This document shows positions 15,125-28,992 of a stretch of 64,000 nucleotides of DNA, piece after piece. The DNA is from Seison nebaliae (Eukaryota; Rotifera; Pararotatoria; Seisonacea; Seisonidae), in assembly GCA_023231475.1 (NCBI GenBank), contig JALJEE010000692.1, positions 1 through 64,000 on the forward strand, read 5' to 3'. The stretch's first letter is position 1, and each line of letters opens with the position of its first letter. The translations under genes and the position numbers were made by a program. The notes under the pieces are model-generated. The model had not been told where the DNA came from. It saw only the letters and a list, made by a program, of their open reading frames with translations, and did no database searches.

Positions 15125-18100
15125 TTAGTCGATTTGAGACTTTTGAGTAGTAGGAGCATTTGTGAAACTCTTTCCCTGAACAATACAATCGCTGCTGCTG
15201 ATGCTGCTGTTGGAAAGAGATTGACGAACATTTGGATTATCGGCAGTTACTGCGCCTACGTTCACACTGTCTACCACACTATTATCATGTCGATCAACAT
15301 TTAGTTGATTAGAGAATCTTCTTCTCATTCTTCTCACGTTGGCCATGGCTTGCGCAACAGCTTTATTTCTTTTCGACTCATTTCTTTCTCGATCGCCTCG
15401 TTCCTTCTCTTTAGGCAAATGCGGATTGGATTGTCTTACCAATTGTGCACGGATTACTTCGAATTGGGAATAAATTCTCGCCAATTCTCTCTAAAAATGG
15501 AACGTAAAATTTTAAAATTCAATTGAAAATATTAAACCAAAAATTCTTCTGGTTTCATATTTTTTACATTATTCTCTCCGTCCACATATCCGTTAACTTC
15601 ACCAAATAACTTTTCTGTAATTTCGTTGCCCATCTCACTGAATGATGTCATACGATGCTTGGCATCTTCTGACCAGCATTTCCTCACGATAAACCACATC
15701 TTCAAGAAAAGGTTAAATATTAGACTATTAATAAATGTGAACTTTTGATCCGAATAACAAACATAAAATTGAAGTTACCCGAAATTGGACATGAACAAAA
15801 TTGATGATTAAAGTAATATTCGGATGGATCGTTGATGTTACCAGAAAACTGAAAGAGATTAAACGTTTAAACATCACGAAAAATAATGATAACTTTGATA
15901 CAGCTACTATATTGGAAAAGAATACATCGATTATTAAGAGAATTTGAATATGACGTCGTTCATTGGGCCAAATTCTCTCTTGTGGTGCACTTCTCGTACA
16001 ATAAAGAAAGTAGAATCCAACAGCTTCCATTACCATCTCATCTGTTCAGAAAAATATTGCCAATGTATTGAAGGAAAATGAAAACTAGACAAAAATTAAC
16101 AGATATGAAGGACAATAGCCCAAGAACCCGTTCGACAAATAAAAAAATTGAATGCCGTTTTCCATTCGGTACCAAAATCCAAAAGAATTTTTGATCTTCT
16201 TGGCCAAGTTGTCCAAAATTTATCGTAATTCGGTGAATCATTTAACGGATGGAGATAAATGTCAATTGTAATTGCACTCCAAGCTGTCATATAACCGCAG
16301 ACGCCTAAGAGTATCACAGATAATGTTCGAATAATATCCTTATCTTTCAACCAGACACGATGTGCACGCCTTGATTGAAATTCAGAGATTAATCTTGAAA
16401 AATCATGCGAAATTAGAATAAAATTAGTTTAACAATAAATTAACTTGTACAATTTTAAGATGAATGTACCAAAAATTAAAGTAAAACCAATTTCACGTAA
16501 CCATGGTAACAGGAAGCAAATATAATCATTGGGATCGAAATGTCTCAAAATTAATTCGGTATAGAGGAATAGACATCCGAATAAAATTATTTCGAGCAAT
16601 GTCCACATAGAATTGCGGATGACGACATGTCGTCGAAACAGGAATACACAGAGGATTAATAGCAAATTTAATAATATACAAAATATTGTCCATATCAGCA
16701 ATGGTACAATTAGTGGTGGATGCATTCGGATTGGGTATTGTTGATTGATTTTCTCATTATAAATTACACAACTATTCTGCCATAATAATTCAGTTTGTTC
16801 ACCTGCTTCTAACGGCACATATTTCCTCAATAACTCTGATCGATGTTTGTCAAATATAATTTTATTGCAAACTTCACATTTGAAATTTGGAGAATTTTTA
16901 TGACAACTTGATAAATCATTAATTCCCGTAACACAGTCAAAGAAAACCTTTTCCAATCGTTCACCAAGATATTGTGTTCGAGTCACAATCGAATCATCTT
17001 TCAATAAAATACGACTCTTTGAGGAAGTGGAGGAGAATTTTTCATAATCAGCTTCTGCATTTTTTGCGTTGAGTGCAAAGAAACCTGGTCGGCACACACA
17101 ATTGTACCCGCCAAGTTTGAAGCCGAAACCCTTTTGAAAACGACAACTCATTGTCACATTATCACATTGATTGGTTTGATAAAAGAAATTACTACTATCA
17201 TTCGTACATTGATTTATGTCGATGTTCATTAAATCGATATCAATAATTATGACTCCCAATAATTGTATTTCTGAAGTGGAACTCGATTTTTTCCTGTAGA
17301 ACGGTATCACTGCGTTAGACATGAAATATCTTAATCGACTGCTCATTGTATCTTTTCTCAAGAAATTTTTATCGGTTTTTATTTCTCGATATTTCGATGA
17401 ACAAACTGTTTTTGGCAACGTCCAAATAATATTTGATGGTGATGTCTCAACAATAAAATCCCCAATAATATTTCTGCGATAACGACGACTTTGTTCGTAG
17501 ACTTGTTGCGTGACTAATGTGGGATACCAGGAGTCTTTATGAATAGCTGCCATCTTATCATTCATTATGATTTTCTTCTTCATCGTTCGTCTCTTTTGAT
17601 TGAGTAGTTGTTTGTTAGAGAAGATGAAAGATGAAAATTCACCGTCTTCACTTACTTCGACTAAGGCGGAACGACTTTCTGTTGGTAATCTTAATTGAAC
17701 ACGAATAATACTTTCACTACTTTGGAAGATGTTGGAAGCCATTGCTAATAGAGTTTCATTATTTACAGCAATCACTTTTGAGGAATATAACTGATAAATA
17801 TTATTGAGAATATTAGCAGCTTCTAATGCCGATGTTATCGTATCAGTGGAATGATCATATGGTTGTTTTGCATTATTTCTATCAAAATATTCAATAAGAA
17901 ATCGACGAAAATCTGTCGCGGAATTCTTGTCGAAATTTTCGAACAAACTCTTCTCATCATGACAGTTTCCTTTGTGATAGTTGTGTAATTCAGCGAATAA
18001 TGCTGGAAGTTTAATGTGGCGATCCACTGACGAAGTACCATTGAATATCAAGCTGTCGGCGGTCAATGAACCACATAACGAAATCAGACATTGAGATGTC

Positions 18101-18138
18101 AATATAAGAAATATTAAATATTTCGTGAACATTTTCAA
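15125..18138 (-). CDS. GPR158/GPR179-like orphan class C receptor
   Basis: This receptor-like seven-helix protein sits at the cell surface. Exon 1 (18138-16445) codes for a signal peptide, a Cache-like ectodomain and an EGF-like Cys region containing CRFQKGFGFKLGGYNCVCRPGFF, then the first helices starting at PPLIVPLLIWTIFC. It splices in phase 2 to an exon starting at 16393, reading LKLYKLISEFQSRRAHRVWLKDKDI, a stretch typical of this family. Further short exons (16393-about 16110, about 16049-15890, about 15850-15780, about 15700-15545) complete the helices and include EMVMEAVGFYFLYCTRSAP. The last exon (about 15490-15125) holds ARIYSQFEVIRAQLV followed by SNPHLPKE, like the coiled segment after helix 7 in GPR158. 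Vertebrate members bind RGS7-Gbeta5, and insect relatives include Smog. The C-tail is short. No obvious frame breaks were seen. Confidence 0.85.
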
Positions 18139-21100
18139 AGAAGAAAAGGAATTGAAGTTTTTTTGGAAAATACTTTCTTAGATTATCCTTTAGTTTAGAT
18201 TGTAAATAGTTTCCAGTAGTTGATTTAGAGCGAAAGTAATATGATTCCGATGAATACGTAAGCTAATCTACTTTGTAATTACAGTTCCGTTCAATTTCCA
18301 TATTCCATATCATGAAGAAATTGCAGCAAATAAAGTGTTGCTGTCCTATTCAAAAAAGAATTCTGAAAGAAAAACATTTCGTATAAATAAAGAAAAGTTG
18401 TTGTTTCCGAAATAACGATGGTTGAAAATGATTTGTTTTCTTAAGAGTGCATAACAGACTAATTGACAATTGCTGCCAATCAATCTCGCCATTATATTTA
18501 TCAGTTTCATAGGAGTGTTGATAATATCGAAATAAACAGAAAAACAAGAAAAAAACTGTTGATGGATTGAAGCGTATTCGACTAATACAAAATAGATGGT
18601 GAATGGAAAAGTTGTTCAAAAATTGACAGTTACAATTTAACATTCGATAATAAATTTGGGTTGATAAACGGAAAATTTAACATATGTAAGTCTTCTAGTC
18701 ATTAGAGTGGGTAAGTTGTATTTATGTTTCGACGTAATATGACTGGGATTCTTCTAACGGTGAGCTATTAGCATATTATGAGAAGCTTACCAATAGAGAA
18801 ATAGTTCTACATTTACTTGTTAACGACGAGAGAATAGATAATGGAAAAATAATTAAAATATCATTATTACACTAGTTTTCGCCCATGAAACTTTTGTATA
18901 TTTCTTCTATTAACATCCAAAATTTATTGTTTAAAAGAATAGAATCAATCTTAGCTGTTTATTCAATTTCTATTTACCTTTGCTGCTTATTTTCCTTCTG
19001 CTTACTTTTACTTTCATTTCTGGCAGAGTTAGGTGGCAATATTCCTCTAGTTCTTCAAATAAATTTCAGGATTATTATTATTATTATTATTAATTGATAT
19101 GTAAATACTACCTCTACATAAATGTATGCACATTGTAAGTGTACATTCGTATGATAATACTTTCTGCACGTATGTTCTTGTCAGATCATATTGCATATGT
19201 TGTTGTTATTGTTATCGAATGAGAATGAATAGGTTTCTCTATAGAAAATGCATATATTTTTTTCCATTAAATGAATCTATCTGTAATTTTTACGATGAAA
19301 TTAGATAAAAAGAAGAGAATAAATTAAATATGAAATGTACATCAAATCTGCATCAAATGTGCATGAGAAGAAGATAAGCGAAATGAAATGGTTACATATG
19401 AAAATAATTCGGATATTAGTTGTTAACAATAAAAAGAATGAATATTCACACAATACAGAAGACGTTGTGCTTTTCCCTTTTTCCGTTTTGTTTTGATTAT
19501 TTGTTCTACCTTGGTCCTACCCAATTTTTTCCAGTCTTCTTAATGTGTAATTGAACCAAATAATCTTTATGTGAACTTAACTATCATTGAAAATGCATTA
19601 ACTAACAGTGTTTTCGAGCGGCAATTCTACCTTTCCACTTGCTTTTTTCCTGGTCAAGGATAAGCGTCTGCTTGAATATTCTTGGACATATCAATCAATC
19701 AATTGAAGTCGATATAGTAAATGGATTTACCTCCCGCAGCTATTTCATCCATCTTCTCCTAACTTCAGTTCGGTAACGACAATCAAATAAGAAAAATTCC
19801 AATTTAACTACGGTTTCTTTCTCACTTAATTGAGACAACGATTACTCATAATTCTAATAGAGCTAACACAAGTACGTATTAAGCTGGCTCGATATTCGAA
19901 GGATGATTGAATAAGTTGAAGTTAAAATGGATTTCATATGACTTTAACGACAATGCATCTAATTGACATTATATGAAAAGAAAAGAAAACAGAGATGGAA
20001 AGCATTTAATTAGAAAAATCTAAAACAGAAACGAATTGTTCTCACATCGGATTGACTGACTGAGGACAAAGCAATAATCTATTAATATTCATGATGACGT
20101 ATTTCGTCTTCTACTTTGTGCACATCGACCATTCCTTCATGACTATGAAACACACAAGCATAAGACAGCGACTTCTTTATACAAAGACGTTATCATATAT
20201 TCCCATATTTCTCAATACGTATAATAGCACAGAAGTTTTCTATTTCAATATGTATATGAATATATTATTCAGCAAAACCATATGGCCTCCTAATGTATTA
20301 ATATCTTTGGGAGGATAAATGAATATGAAACTTCTCATGCATCCTAATTCTTGTACAAATTGGGTAGCATAATTTCTTTATCATACAGATTTTATATTAA
20401 GCAATTAATTAGAGAATGTACCGTATCTAAATGCACCGATATCGATCAACAGAAAAATTATTTTAACATGGGAGAAAATATTGGAATGTAAGACTTTTAA
20501 GTTATTGGACCTTTGCATTTTTATGGATCATTGAAACTTTTGAAGCTAACTTGTAAGTTATTAAGTTATTGTAAGAAATAATTCGGATTTATTCCCAAAT
20601 AAATATTAAATATCCATGAATTGACACAAGTTCAATTGTTTAAAAGCTTTCCCACATATTTAAGAGAATTAGTAATAGACTTATTTCATCTCTTGTCAGT
20701 GATTAAAATTATGGATTAGTTAAAGATATGACTAACTAGACATAATATAGAGAATACTTAATATATAGAGATACTTAATATGCTGCTCCATGTATTGACA
20801 ATAGATTTTCAGAGAGCGATATTTATTATTTTTAAACTTCAATTTTAGTATTTCATTTCAGAAATATTGACCTTAACCAATTGAATCATAAACTAATTTT
20901 TTTATAAAGACATTCGATATCTATACCAGATATTATTTTTCAATTTAATTCCCAATTCGAAAACGACAGAATAAAATACTTTTGACGCACTTAATGTTGA
21001 AAGCAGATGAAAACTTTGTTCTCGATAAGTAACAACACGAATGACATAATGAATTAATAAAATCGGGAGAAGAATATCTCTAGAGTATATGGTATGGTTA

Positions 21101-24100
21101 TATGGGCGATAGGTAAATTTTATATAAAAGTAGAACACCAACGAGGATTGTCTGTTCTGTATAACGTTCTACATAATCCTGACATTCGAAATTGAGATGA
21201 GCCCATACAAATCAACGGATGTTTGATTTAAGGTCGCATTTTGCACAAGAGGAACAATGATGAACATCGTTAAATTTGGACATTTCCCTTGGAAAATTTA
21301 ATTTCGTACGTAGTCGGGAAACAATTAATTGTTAAAGTCGTTCAGTTTCATACGTCGCACCATATATCAAAAATCTTTCACTACTTGGAAGCTAGTTCCT
21401 AGGGCTTGGAGCATGATCTATGAATCCAAAATGATAAGGCTCACCATAGTTAAAAGAATAAGATCGTAAGATCGACTCTGTATCTTTTCAATTGCCGTCA
21501 CAGTTGTGACGGGCGAATTTATTTATTTTCTTGATCTTAAATAAACTTGAATACTTTCAAAATTTTTATGCAACTTTTCATACTGATTGGAATTAATTCG
21601 TTTCAAAATTCTGTTACATTTTCTGCTGTGTCAATTATATTTTTTTATCACATCGTCAATACAACAGCACTTGATGTCGATTTCCGTCTTTTTATGTGAT
21701 TCTTTATCATATTCGCTTTATAATCGTATTTAAGACGATTATGTCATTCCTTATGACAATTCAATTTTAATGTTTTGATAAAAAAAAATCAACATCATAA
21801 TCAAAGCAACGTTAAAGTAAACCTTGACAATCACCATCTTCTTTTTCATGAAATTTTCATACTTCATTTTTCTTCGAATAATAAGGATAAGGTCAAATCC
21901 GGAAAGACATAGGAAATAATTTTACAAGATGTCTTAACAATTAGTTTATTTGGGTAATTTCACTTGAAGAACTAATATAATCCGATAATTAAGAAGTCTA
22001 TACACTAGCTGCTACTGGAAATTTCTTATGTTGCAGAAGAACTAGAAAATACATAATTAGAAAATCAGGAGGATAATAATTTGTTTTCCAAATAATTCTT
22101 TCTAGAAATATTTTTTCATGACAAATAATAATGGAATAAAATACTTAAAAGAAATGTTGAAGCGAAAATATTATAGTCATTTATCATGAACATTCCTCAT
22201 TTTTCTTTACCGGAATCTCCTTCTGTCTAAGAAATAATGAATGATGGAAACATTTAATCATCAGAGAGAACTCAGATACGTCTCATTGTTACCTGATATG
22301 TTCTCTTCATACACATATTCGAAAGAAGTCACATAAATTAAATAGGACCATAATCCGTGCAAGACAAAGAATGAAATAGTTGTGAGACGCAACGACCATA
22401 AAATGACTTTCACCATTTTTTTGAGAATGCGACAAATAGTCACACAGTATAACCTCAGTGCAAAATGTTGTGCATTACATATTTATATCTATAATATGCT
22501 CAAGGTAATAAGGAAATGTTGTAAGGTGAGTATGCTTTTATTTAATACGTCGTAGTTCGGTTAGACAAATTTCCCCCCACAAACTATGTTGGTGTATTTG
22601 TCTTTCCAAATTTGATATGAATAAAGGACCTTTTTATAATAACAATCTCTCATCATTTATCTTAACTTTTATGAATAATTCTAACGAAATAGTTTTCCTT
22701 CTTAGAATCTTACGAAGTCCAAAATTAACGATTGTTAGGTGACATTGTAAGATATTTAAGAAATTGAGAGGAGAGTTTTCTCTCAATCCTCCTTAAGATT
22801 TCCACCATTAACAATAGTGAAGGTTTATGATTAACTTTATTGATTTGATACATATTGGTAACATTCTCATATCATCTAATAACAATCCAAGCAACTCGTA
22901 AAATTATGGCATACTTCTAAAAGTAGTTAGTTTTTAAAAAAAAACCAGAATAAAATATGGTACAGAATATAATTAAGACAATTAATGGACTTTAATCAAT
23001 GGACATGACCAAACGTATAATAAATAAAATACAAATTATATGATTAAGAAATGTATACCTAATCATTCAAATAAAAAAAATCTGACATGATAAATGAAGT
23101 ATATTCTTGTCTCCTATAGTATTAGTTTTAAAAAAAAAGTACAACATACCCTGTTGTCCTTCTGAGAAATTTCCAGCGCAAAAAAATAACAAATGAAAAT
23201 ATTAAACCATTAAGTGATGATTTTACGAATATTAAACAATCTTGAAATACAACAAAAAAAACTGAGTTTTGTCCATAAGAAGGATCTGTCCAGTTTTATT
23301 CATGCGACACTTTGCAGGTAGAAATGTGGAAAAAGGTGGAATTCTTCCATAAAAAATTATTTATTGACTTTTTGAACGACATTCTGCCATTACTCAGACT
23401 ACACTTTTACTCTTTGCCTATAAAATCTTGCAGGATGTGATCTTTAATAATAATAATGGGAACGAGTCGAATGATTATAAAAGAAGATAATTAAGAATAA
23501 TTCTTCTTCGTAATTCGGAGAATTTTCGGAGTTAAAAAAAGTAATTCACTATTTGGACGTGATAGAATAATAATTGAATTAATTCGTCTTAATCTGTCAA
23601 TTGCATTTCATCCCATTAGACATACTGGAAATCAATCCATAGAGTGAACATGATTCTTATGAAATATTCGAGAAGGAATTATAATTCTACTTTCATTTAA
23701 CTGTATATCCTCTTCCGAAATATGTAGTTCGATCGACCTTAAACCTAAAATTAATTTGAAAAATTAATCAAATTAATTTGCCGAGTGAATCGCGATAATT
23801 TTGATATTCTAAATTTTTTCGAATGTGAATTCACAAAAAATATTTGTGAATTCAATCAATTGAGTTCACCCGCAAGAATAAAAATTTTAGTGCATAATTC
23901 TATAGCACAATTTCTAAAATATTCTCATTAACCTTCCTCAACGACTACATAATAATGGATTATATATCTTCCATACATGCAATTATATCAATTATGCATA
24001 AAACTTTTTAATGGATCTTATGTCAACTGTATATAGACTGATGTCCATACTAATTGACAATTCATTCATCAATTTCAAATACATATTCATCGTTCGAATG

Positions 24101-25926
24101 AATACCTAAGAACGTTAAATAGTGAAGTCCGATGAATTGCGTTTAATAAGTCTTGCACAAATCTACGAATTTATACAAATCAAATATTATTGTATTTTTT
24201 AAAAGAATATAACTGTATTAGTCAAATTATTATAATCAATTCTTTCCTAATTCCCCTATTAGCATTTGTTAACAGAATTATTTAGAAATTTGCAGATATA
24301 GGAAAAAAAACTAATTTTTCCTCTCAATTATTTTCCATATGCATACTCCAAGCACAATGGCACACATATCTCCACATACATACACACACATATAGATACA
24401 GATATATTAACCATATCACTATGTTGAGGAGATTGCATATATGCATTTGTAATGGTACTAAGAGTGCATGCAATCCTTGTGCACAAATTTCTGTAGTTTA
24501 CTTTGATTAGAATAGAAGAAACTGTGAAGAATGAACGGAATGAAAAGTGTCAGGCATCGTATGAGTAGCATGCATATTCTGCTTAATTTTTCCTTTATGA
24601 TTTGTATGGAAAATCTTTCTTGTACTATATTTCGGGATGATAATTGATGATAGGAGGACAAGTTACTAATCATAGTTTCATACCACTAATTAAACTGATT
24701 AAACGGACAAGTGACTAATTCAAATATTTCAACCATTCCACTTATAAGGACAGTTCTTTCTCCGTATTTATATATCCAAAATTTAATATAATCTAAATTA
24801 AAGTAGTAATAAATTGGTGGAATTTGAAAAGAATTATACCGAATCATATAAAATTAATCTAATTATAATGCAAAATTGGGATAGGTTTTTTCGCCATTAG
24901 ATGGAACATATGGTTGAGAAGAAGCTTCCATTTAGCAACTATCCTTTCACCAAACATATATACATGAAGAATTTATCAAGAAATGTTGATTTGACAAATG
25001 TCAAATATTGGATGACTTATTATTGGATGTGATCGAATGAGGAAGTTTGTCTATCACGTTACTCCTCCAATTTGTTTACAAGGAACGGGAAGAAGATTTA
25101 ATTTAAACGACTTTCCTCTATAAATAATACTGTCGCCATTCGAATGGAATAATTCTCTTTAACATCCATCTACTAATATTGTTTTCTTTGTTTCCGTTCA
25201 ATAGTTCATTATCGTTATTAGATGACATTCTAATCATTGCGAATGAAACGAAAACAAAAAGATTTCGAAATAATCGGATAATACTGTAAGGCATCCTATC
25301 TTGTCTTAGAGAGATTGTCCCTACTGAAAACATCTATAATTGATAATGAAATGATTATTGCATATGTGTCGCATAAAATGTGTTTGTCGAATATTTAGAA
25401 GGAATGCTATTTATCATCATAATCATATGACTATGGTGATTAGATTAGAATTATATTCAGATATCGAATAATGATCGATCGCATGCGTTCTTACTGGTCA
25501 CATTCCAATATAATTCGAGAAGGAAATATCTTTATTCTTCTTTCGTTTTTTTTGATATGAATAGAAAAGATTCATCTCTCTCACAAATACTCTTTATTGG
25601 AAAGTACGGAAATATTTATAAGAATATTAATGACCTTCATCATGAAAAAAATTTCCTGTACGTCTTCCGCTCAACAACATCAGCGACGTCCAAAATAAAC
25701 ATTAATATAATGCAAATATTCGCTAATACTCCTCTTCTGTCTAACCCTTCTTAATTGGCTAATATTTATTGATGACAATGAATTCATTTGTTTTTAATAA
25801 AATTAATATATTTATTCTCAATTGCAACTGAAATATTTAAAATTAATTAAACAAGAAAACTATCTGATTGATGTTGTATGTTTGTTCATTCTCTGTTTTC
25901 AGTTGGGACAATTGACTCATTCAACA
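18139..25926. other. Gene-poor region of 7.8 kb
   Basis: No frame here shows a recognisable domain, a convincing splice pair or biased codon use. Small features include an ATT repeat near 19070-19090, an ACAT/CACA-rich run near 24360-24400, and a hairpin at about 23825-23852 where GAATTCACAAA faces TTTGTGAATTC. No tRNA or rRNA signature was found by eye. It could hold distal regulatory DNA for the GPR158-like gene, whose 5' end faces it, or unrecognised non-coding RNA. Confidence 0.5.
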
Positions 25927-27544
25927 CTATCTCTTTTTTTCATTCTCATACGTTGTCATTTCCTTTGGAGGAGTCGCCTGCGGTTCATTGTGAATATAAT
26001 GTGAATTTATATTTTGAGATGACGTTGTCCGATTGGAAACGTTGATCGGATGATTTCGTTCTTGATGGTCGATCGATCTAGAAGATCTGATTCTTATAAA
26101 CTTTGAATCATTTTGTGTGCCCATTGGACAATATTGAGATGGTATGACTTGACTAGAATATTTATGGTTCATCTCTTCACTCGGCATCGTCATCAATGAT
26201 ACACCTTTAATCTTATTAAAATTTATTGCATATTCTTGCTCCATTCGACATCGACTATCTGCTGGAATCATTGTTACAGAAGTAGGATAAATGATTGGAG
26301 AGAGAGGAAATTCATTTCTATTTACTAAATAATTATCTTCAGCTGAAAAGATAAATAATTTCTACACATAGAAAAAAATATTCTAACCAGGTCCTGTATA
26401 CGTGCAACATGGCATGGTGTTTGGTGGTCGATATGGAAATCCATCATTTCTTACCATACACATCATCGGTGGATTGATCGTTGACGGATTGATGGGTCGA
26501 TAACAATTCGCTGTGGAGATCATGAGAGACATTTCACGTAAGTTCTGCGATGGATTTGAGTGTGCTGACACGCATTTTTTCTGAATTAATTTATTTATTG
26601 TATTCATATCGATCAATTGGAATATGGATCCTTTCACTTTAATTTGAGATTGGAATTTCTTCCCATAAAACGAATTGTCTGGTATTGTCAAATATGAAAT
26701 GGAATCATAATATGCTTTCTCTTCTCTTAATGCCAATAAGCTTTGAATGTCTAGAGAGTCGATAATTCTTCGTAGATGTAACAATGGTGGGACTAAATTC
26801 TTCACATCGAATATAGTTGGTGGAGGAATCGTCGATGTGATTTCCATAATTGTTGGCGTTAGTTTCCCTTCTATATTTCTTTTCAATAAGAATGAGAGTA
26901 ATGATTCGAAACATAATCTCTCTTCAAAATATTCAATCATTCTCAATAATCGACTGTCCATCGTTTCTTCTTGAATTAATTTATTGACGATCTGTAAATT
27001 CTGACGAGTTCTTTCAATTTGATTCGACATTTTACGATTATATTTCGAATTACGATAATATCGATTTGGATTCTGAATAGATTCTCCTGATTGTGGCAAG
27101 AAATTCCTCCTATAGAAATGTTTACCATTATTTCTATTTCCATTTATTTTTCGATGATTAGATTGATAATTTTCATGATCATCCGTTTTCATTTCAATTA
27201 GAATATTATTACATTCTTTTGGAACCGGTTTCTCTTCTTCTGACGATTCGACCTCAACAGAATCGATTGATGATGTATCTCTCGATTCTCCACTATTCGA
27301 ATGGATCTCGATAATTCTTCTATCATTCTTCTCATTCCATTTCAACGACAATTTATCCAATAAACGAACAAAATCATCAAAAACAATTTCAGTTTCTATT
27401 TCATCTTTCGATACACAAACTCTTTAATTTCCCATTTTAAATTTATTTAGAAGAAAAATGAAACTTTTCTCCGCCTTCAAACCATTGCTTGTGACGTTCA
27501 TAACATTTCTGTTCATTATTGTTCAACAGGAGTGGCGCTTCCAT
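25927..27544 (-). CDS. Unrecognised 509-residue protein with Ser/Asn-rich regions
   Basis: My spliced model is 27544-27465, 27421-26388 and 26342-25927, with phase-consistent junctions across introns of 43 and 45 bp. The start MEAPLLLNNNEQ is the first ATG of the spliced frame. Residues 13-60 (CYERHKQWFEGGEK, then DEIETEIVFDDFVRLLDKL) look helical and constrained. They are followed by an acidic serine patch (SVEVESSEEEKP), a basic Asn-rich stretch and a second ordered block at about residues 150-290 (DSRLLRMIEYFEERLCFESL, PPLLHLRRIIDSLDI). The C-terminal 180 residues are low in complexity and rich in Pro, Asn, Ser and Met. No membrane segment or catalytic motif is visible. It ends 165 bp beyond the MED22 stop on the same strand. 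A nuclear or RNA-associated role is only a guess from composition. Confidence 0.6.
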
Positions 27545-27708
27545 CAAATGCCAACTAAAATTAAAATATAATATCTTCAATTTTTTTTGAAATTAAAATC
27601 TTCATTATAATATTTAACTGATTATTTAAAAAAAAAACTCAAATAAAAGTAGAAACATAAAAAGAAAAAATTATCGGGAAAATTCTCAAATAGACAATTT
27701 TGATAAAT

Positions 27709-28143
27709 TTAAATATCTGTCGATTGATAATAAAATTGACTCATATCTTGGATAAGTTGGAAGATTTCACCTCGTAAATGTAACAAATCACTCCGGACTT
27801 GGTCCGTGACATTTTTGTATCTTTTCTTTGATTCTTGTAACTGATTATCTAATGAATAGAAATCGAGTAGTGAATGATTCACTTGCAATTCAGAAATACA
27901 TTCTAAAAATGCTTCTGCCGATTGTGTCATCTGGTTGGCACGAATAATATATTCGAAATCATCCAATGGTTTGATGGATTGCAGAACGGTTTCTGAGGAA
28001 CCTTCATGTGGTTTCTGTCTCAAATTCCTCAGAATTTCACGATAATTACTTCGGATTCCTATGAGATTTGACTTGATTTTTTGGTGTAATTCTTTCTTTT
28101 GTTCGTCACTGAAAAATATGCGTGGCTGAACACGTTTATCCAT
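27709..28143 (-). CDS. MED22: Mediator complex subunit 22
   Basis: This intronless gene codes for 144 residues, close to the usual MED22 length. MED22 belongs to the Mediator head module that links activators to RNA polymerase II. The N-terminal part has the helical pattern ELHQKIKSNLIGIRSNYREIL. The middle has the family-typical DDFEYIIRANQMTQSAEAFLECISELQ (seen here as EYIIRANQMTQSAEAFLE), and the C-terminal part a long helix with RYKNVTDQVRSDLLHLRGEI. The last residues (QFYYQSTDI) match the short Tyr/Ser-rich tail of the family. The start codon is the first ATG of the frame. It is divergent from CHMP3 across an 850-bp gap. Confidence 0.85.
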   Translation of the reverse strand: MDKRVQPRIFFSDEQKKELHQKIKSNLIGIRSNYREILRNLRQKPHEGSSETVLQSIKPLDDFEYIIRANQMTQSAEAFLECISELQVNHSLLDFYSLDNQLQESKKRYKNVTDQVRSDLLHLRGEIFQLIQDMSQFYYQSTDI

Positions 28144-28992
28144 TGCACAATCACTTTCAAATAATTGAATGGATTATTCTAAATATTTTTTTGATTCGTG
28201 CTCAATTAAGTTGAGGAAACTTTCAACAGTTATGTAATAAAAAGTTTAATTCATAAATAGAATGTATTTCACCTAAAGTAAGATTTTTTTACTAATCTGA
28301 AACTTCTAGAAAAGTTCCATATTCAATTTAAAGAAATAGAAAATCCTTCGAAAATATTTAAAATAGTCGCCCTAGAACCGTATGAGATTCAAAGCTTTAC
28401 TCACCCAAATACTACTTGAAATGAATACCTAATATTTTACCTATTGCCTTCCTTTTTTCTTTTTGCATAACAATATTCTCATAAAATATATCTATCATAT
28501 CATACTTACGACAACTAACTGAATAATATTAGAAGGAAGTTGATAAATGTCATTTAGAAAGACACGTCAAACACGTTTTTTAAGAGCGGAGTGATAATCC
28601 TAAGAATTTCGTTGTTCTATTTCCACTCTTATTTCTTTTAGTCAAACTGTCTTTTCCAATTCCTTTTTTCACTTGTCATATGGCAATTACAAAAAAAGAA
28701 TTTATGTAATTTTTAATGTTAAAAAAGAACACAAAAACTTATTGTTTGGCATGATTTTTAACTTTGGTAATTTCATACGAAAGTATTATTCCTCTCAATT
28801 TTCACATATGAGGAGAAGTGTGTGAAGACTTGGAGATTAATATTATACATATTTAAAATGAAAGCTCGACTAAATAGAGTTTTAGATGATTATTTGATGG
28901 TTAAATAATTTGTTTACATTTTCCAAACTATCAAGTTTATCGAAACACATTTATCAATATTTCCCATTCTACTCTATTTCTCACCATTAACG
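28144..28992. promoter_or_regulatory. Divergent spacer between MED22 and CHMP3
   Basis: This AT-rich gap of about 850 bp separates two genes that point away from each other, so it should contain both promoters. No ORF with a domain and no clear core promoter motif was seen. Confidence 0.4.

Noticed and set aside
19126-20318. Several open frames of 60-75 codons in the gene-poor block
   Set aside because: They are rich in Tyr, Phe, Ile and Cys from AT-rich chance codons and have no domain, no splice context and no codon bias.
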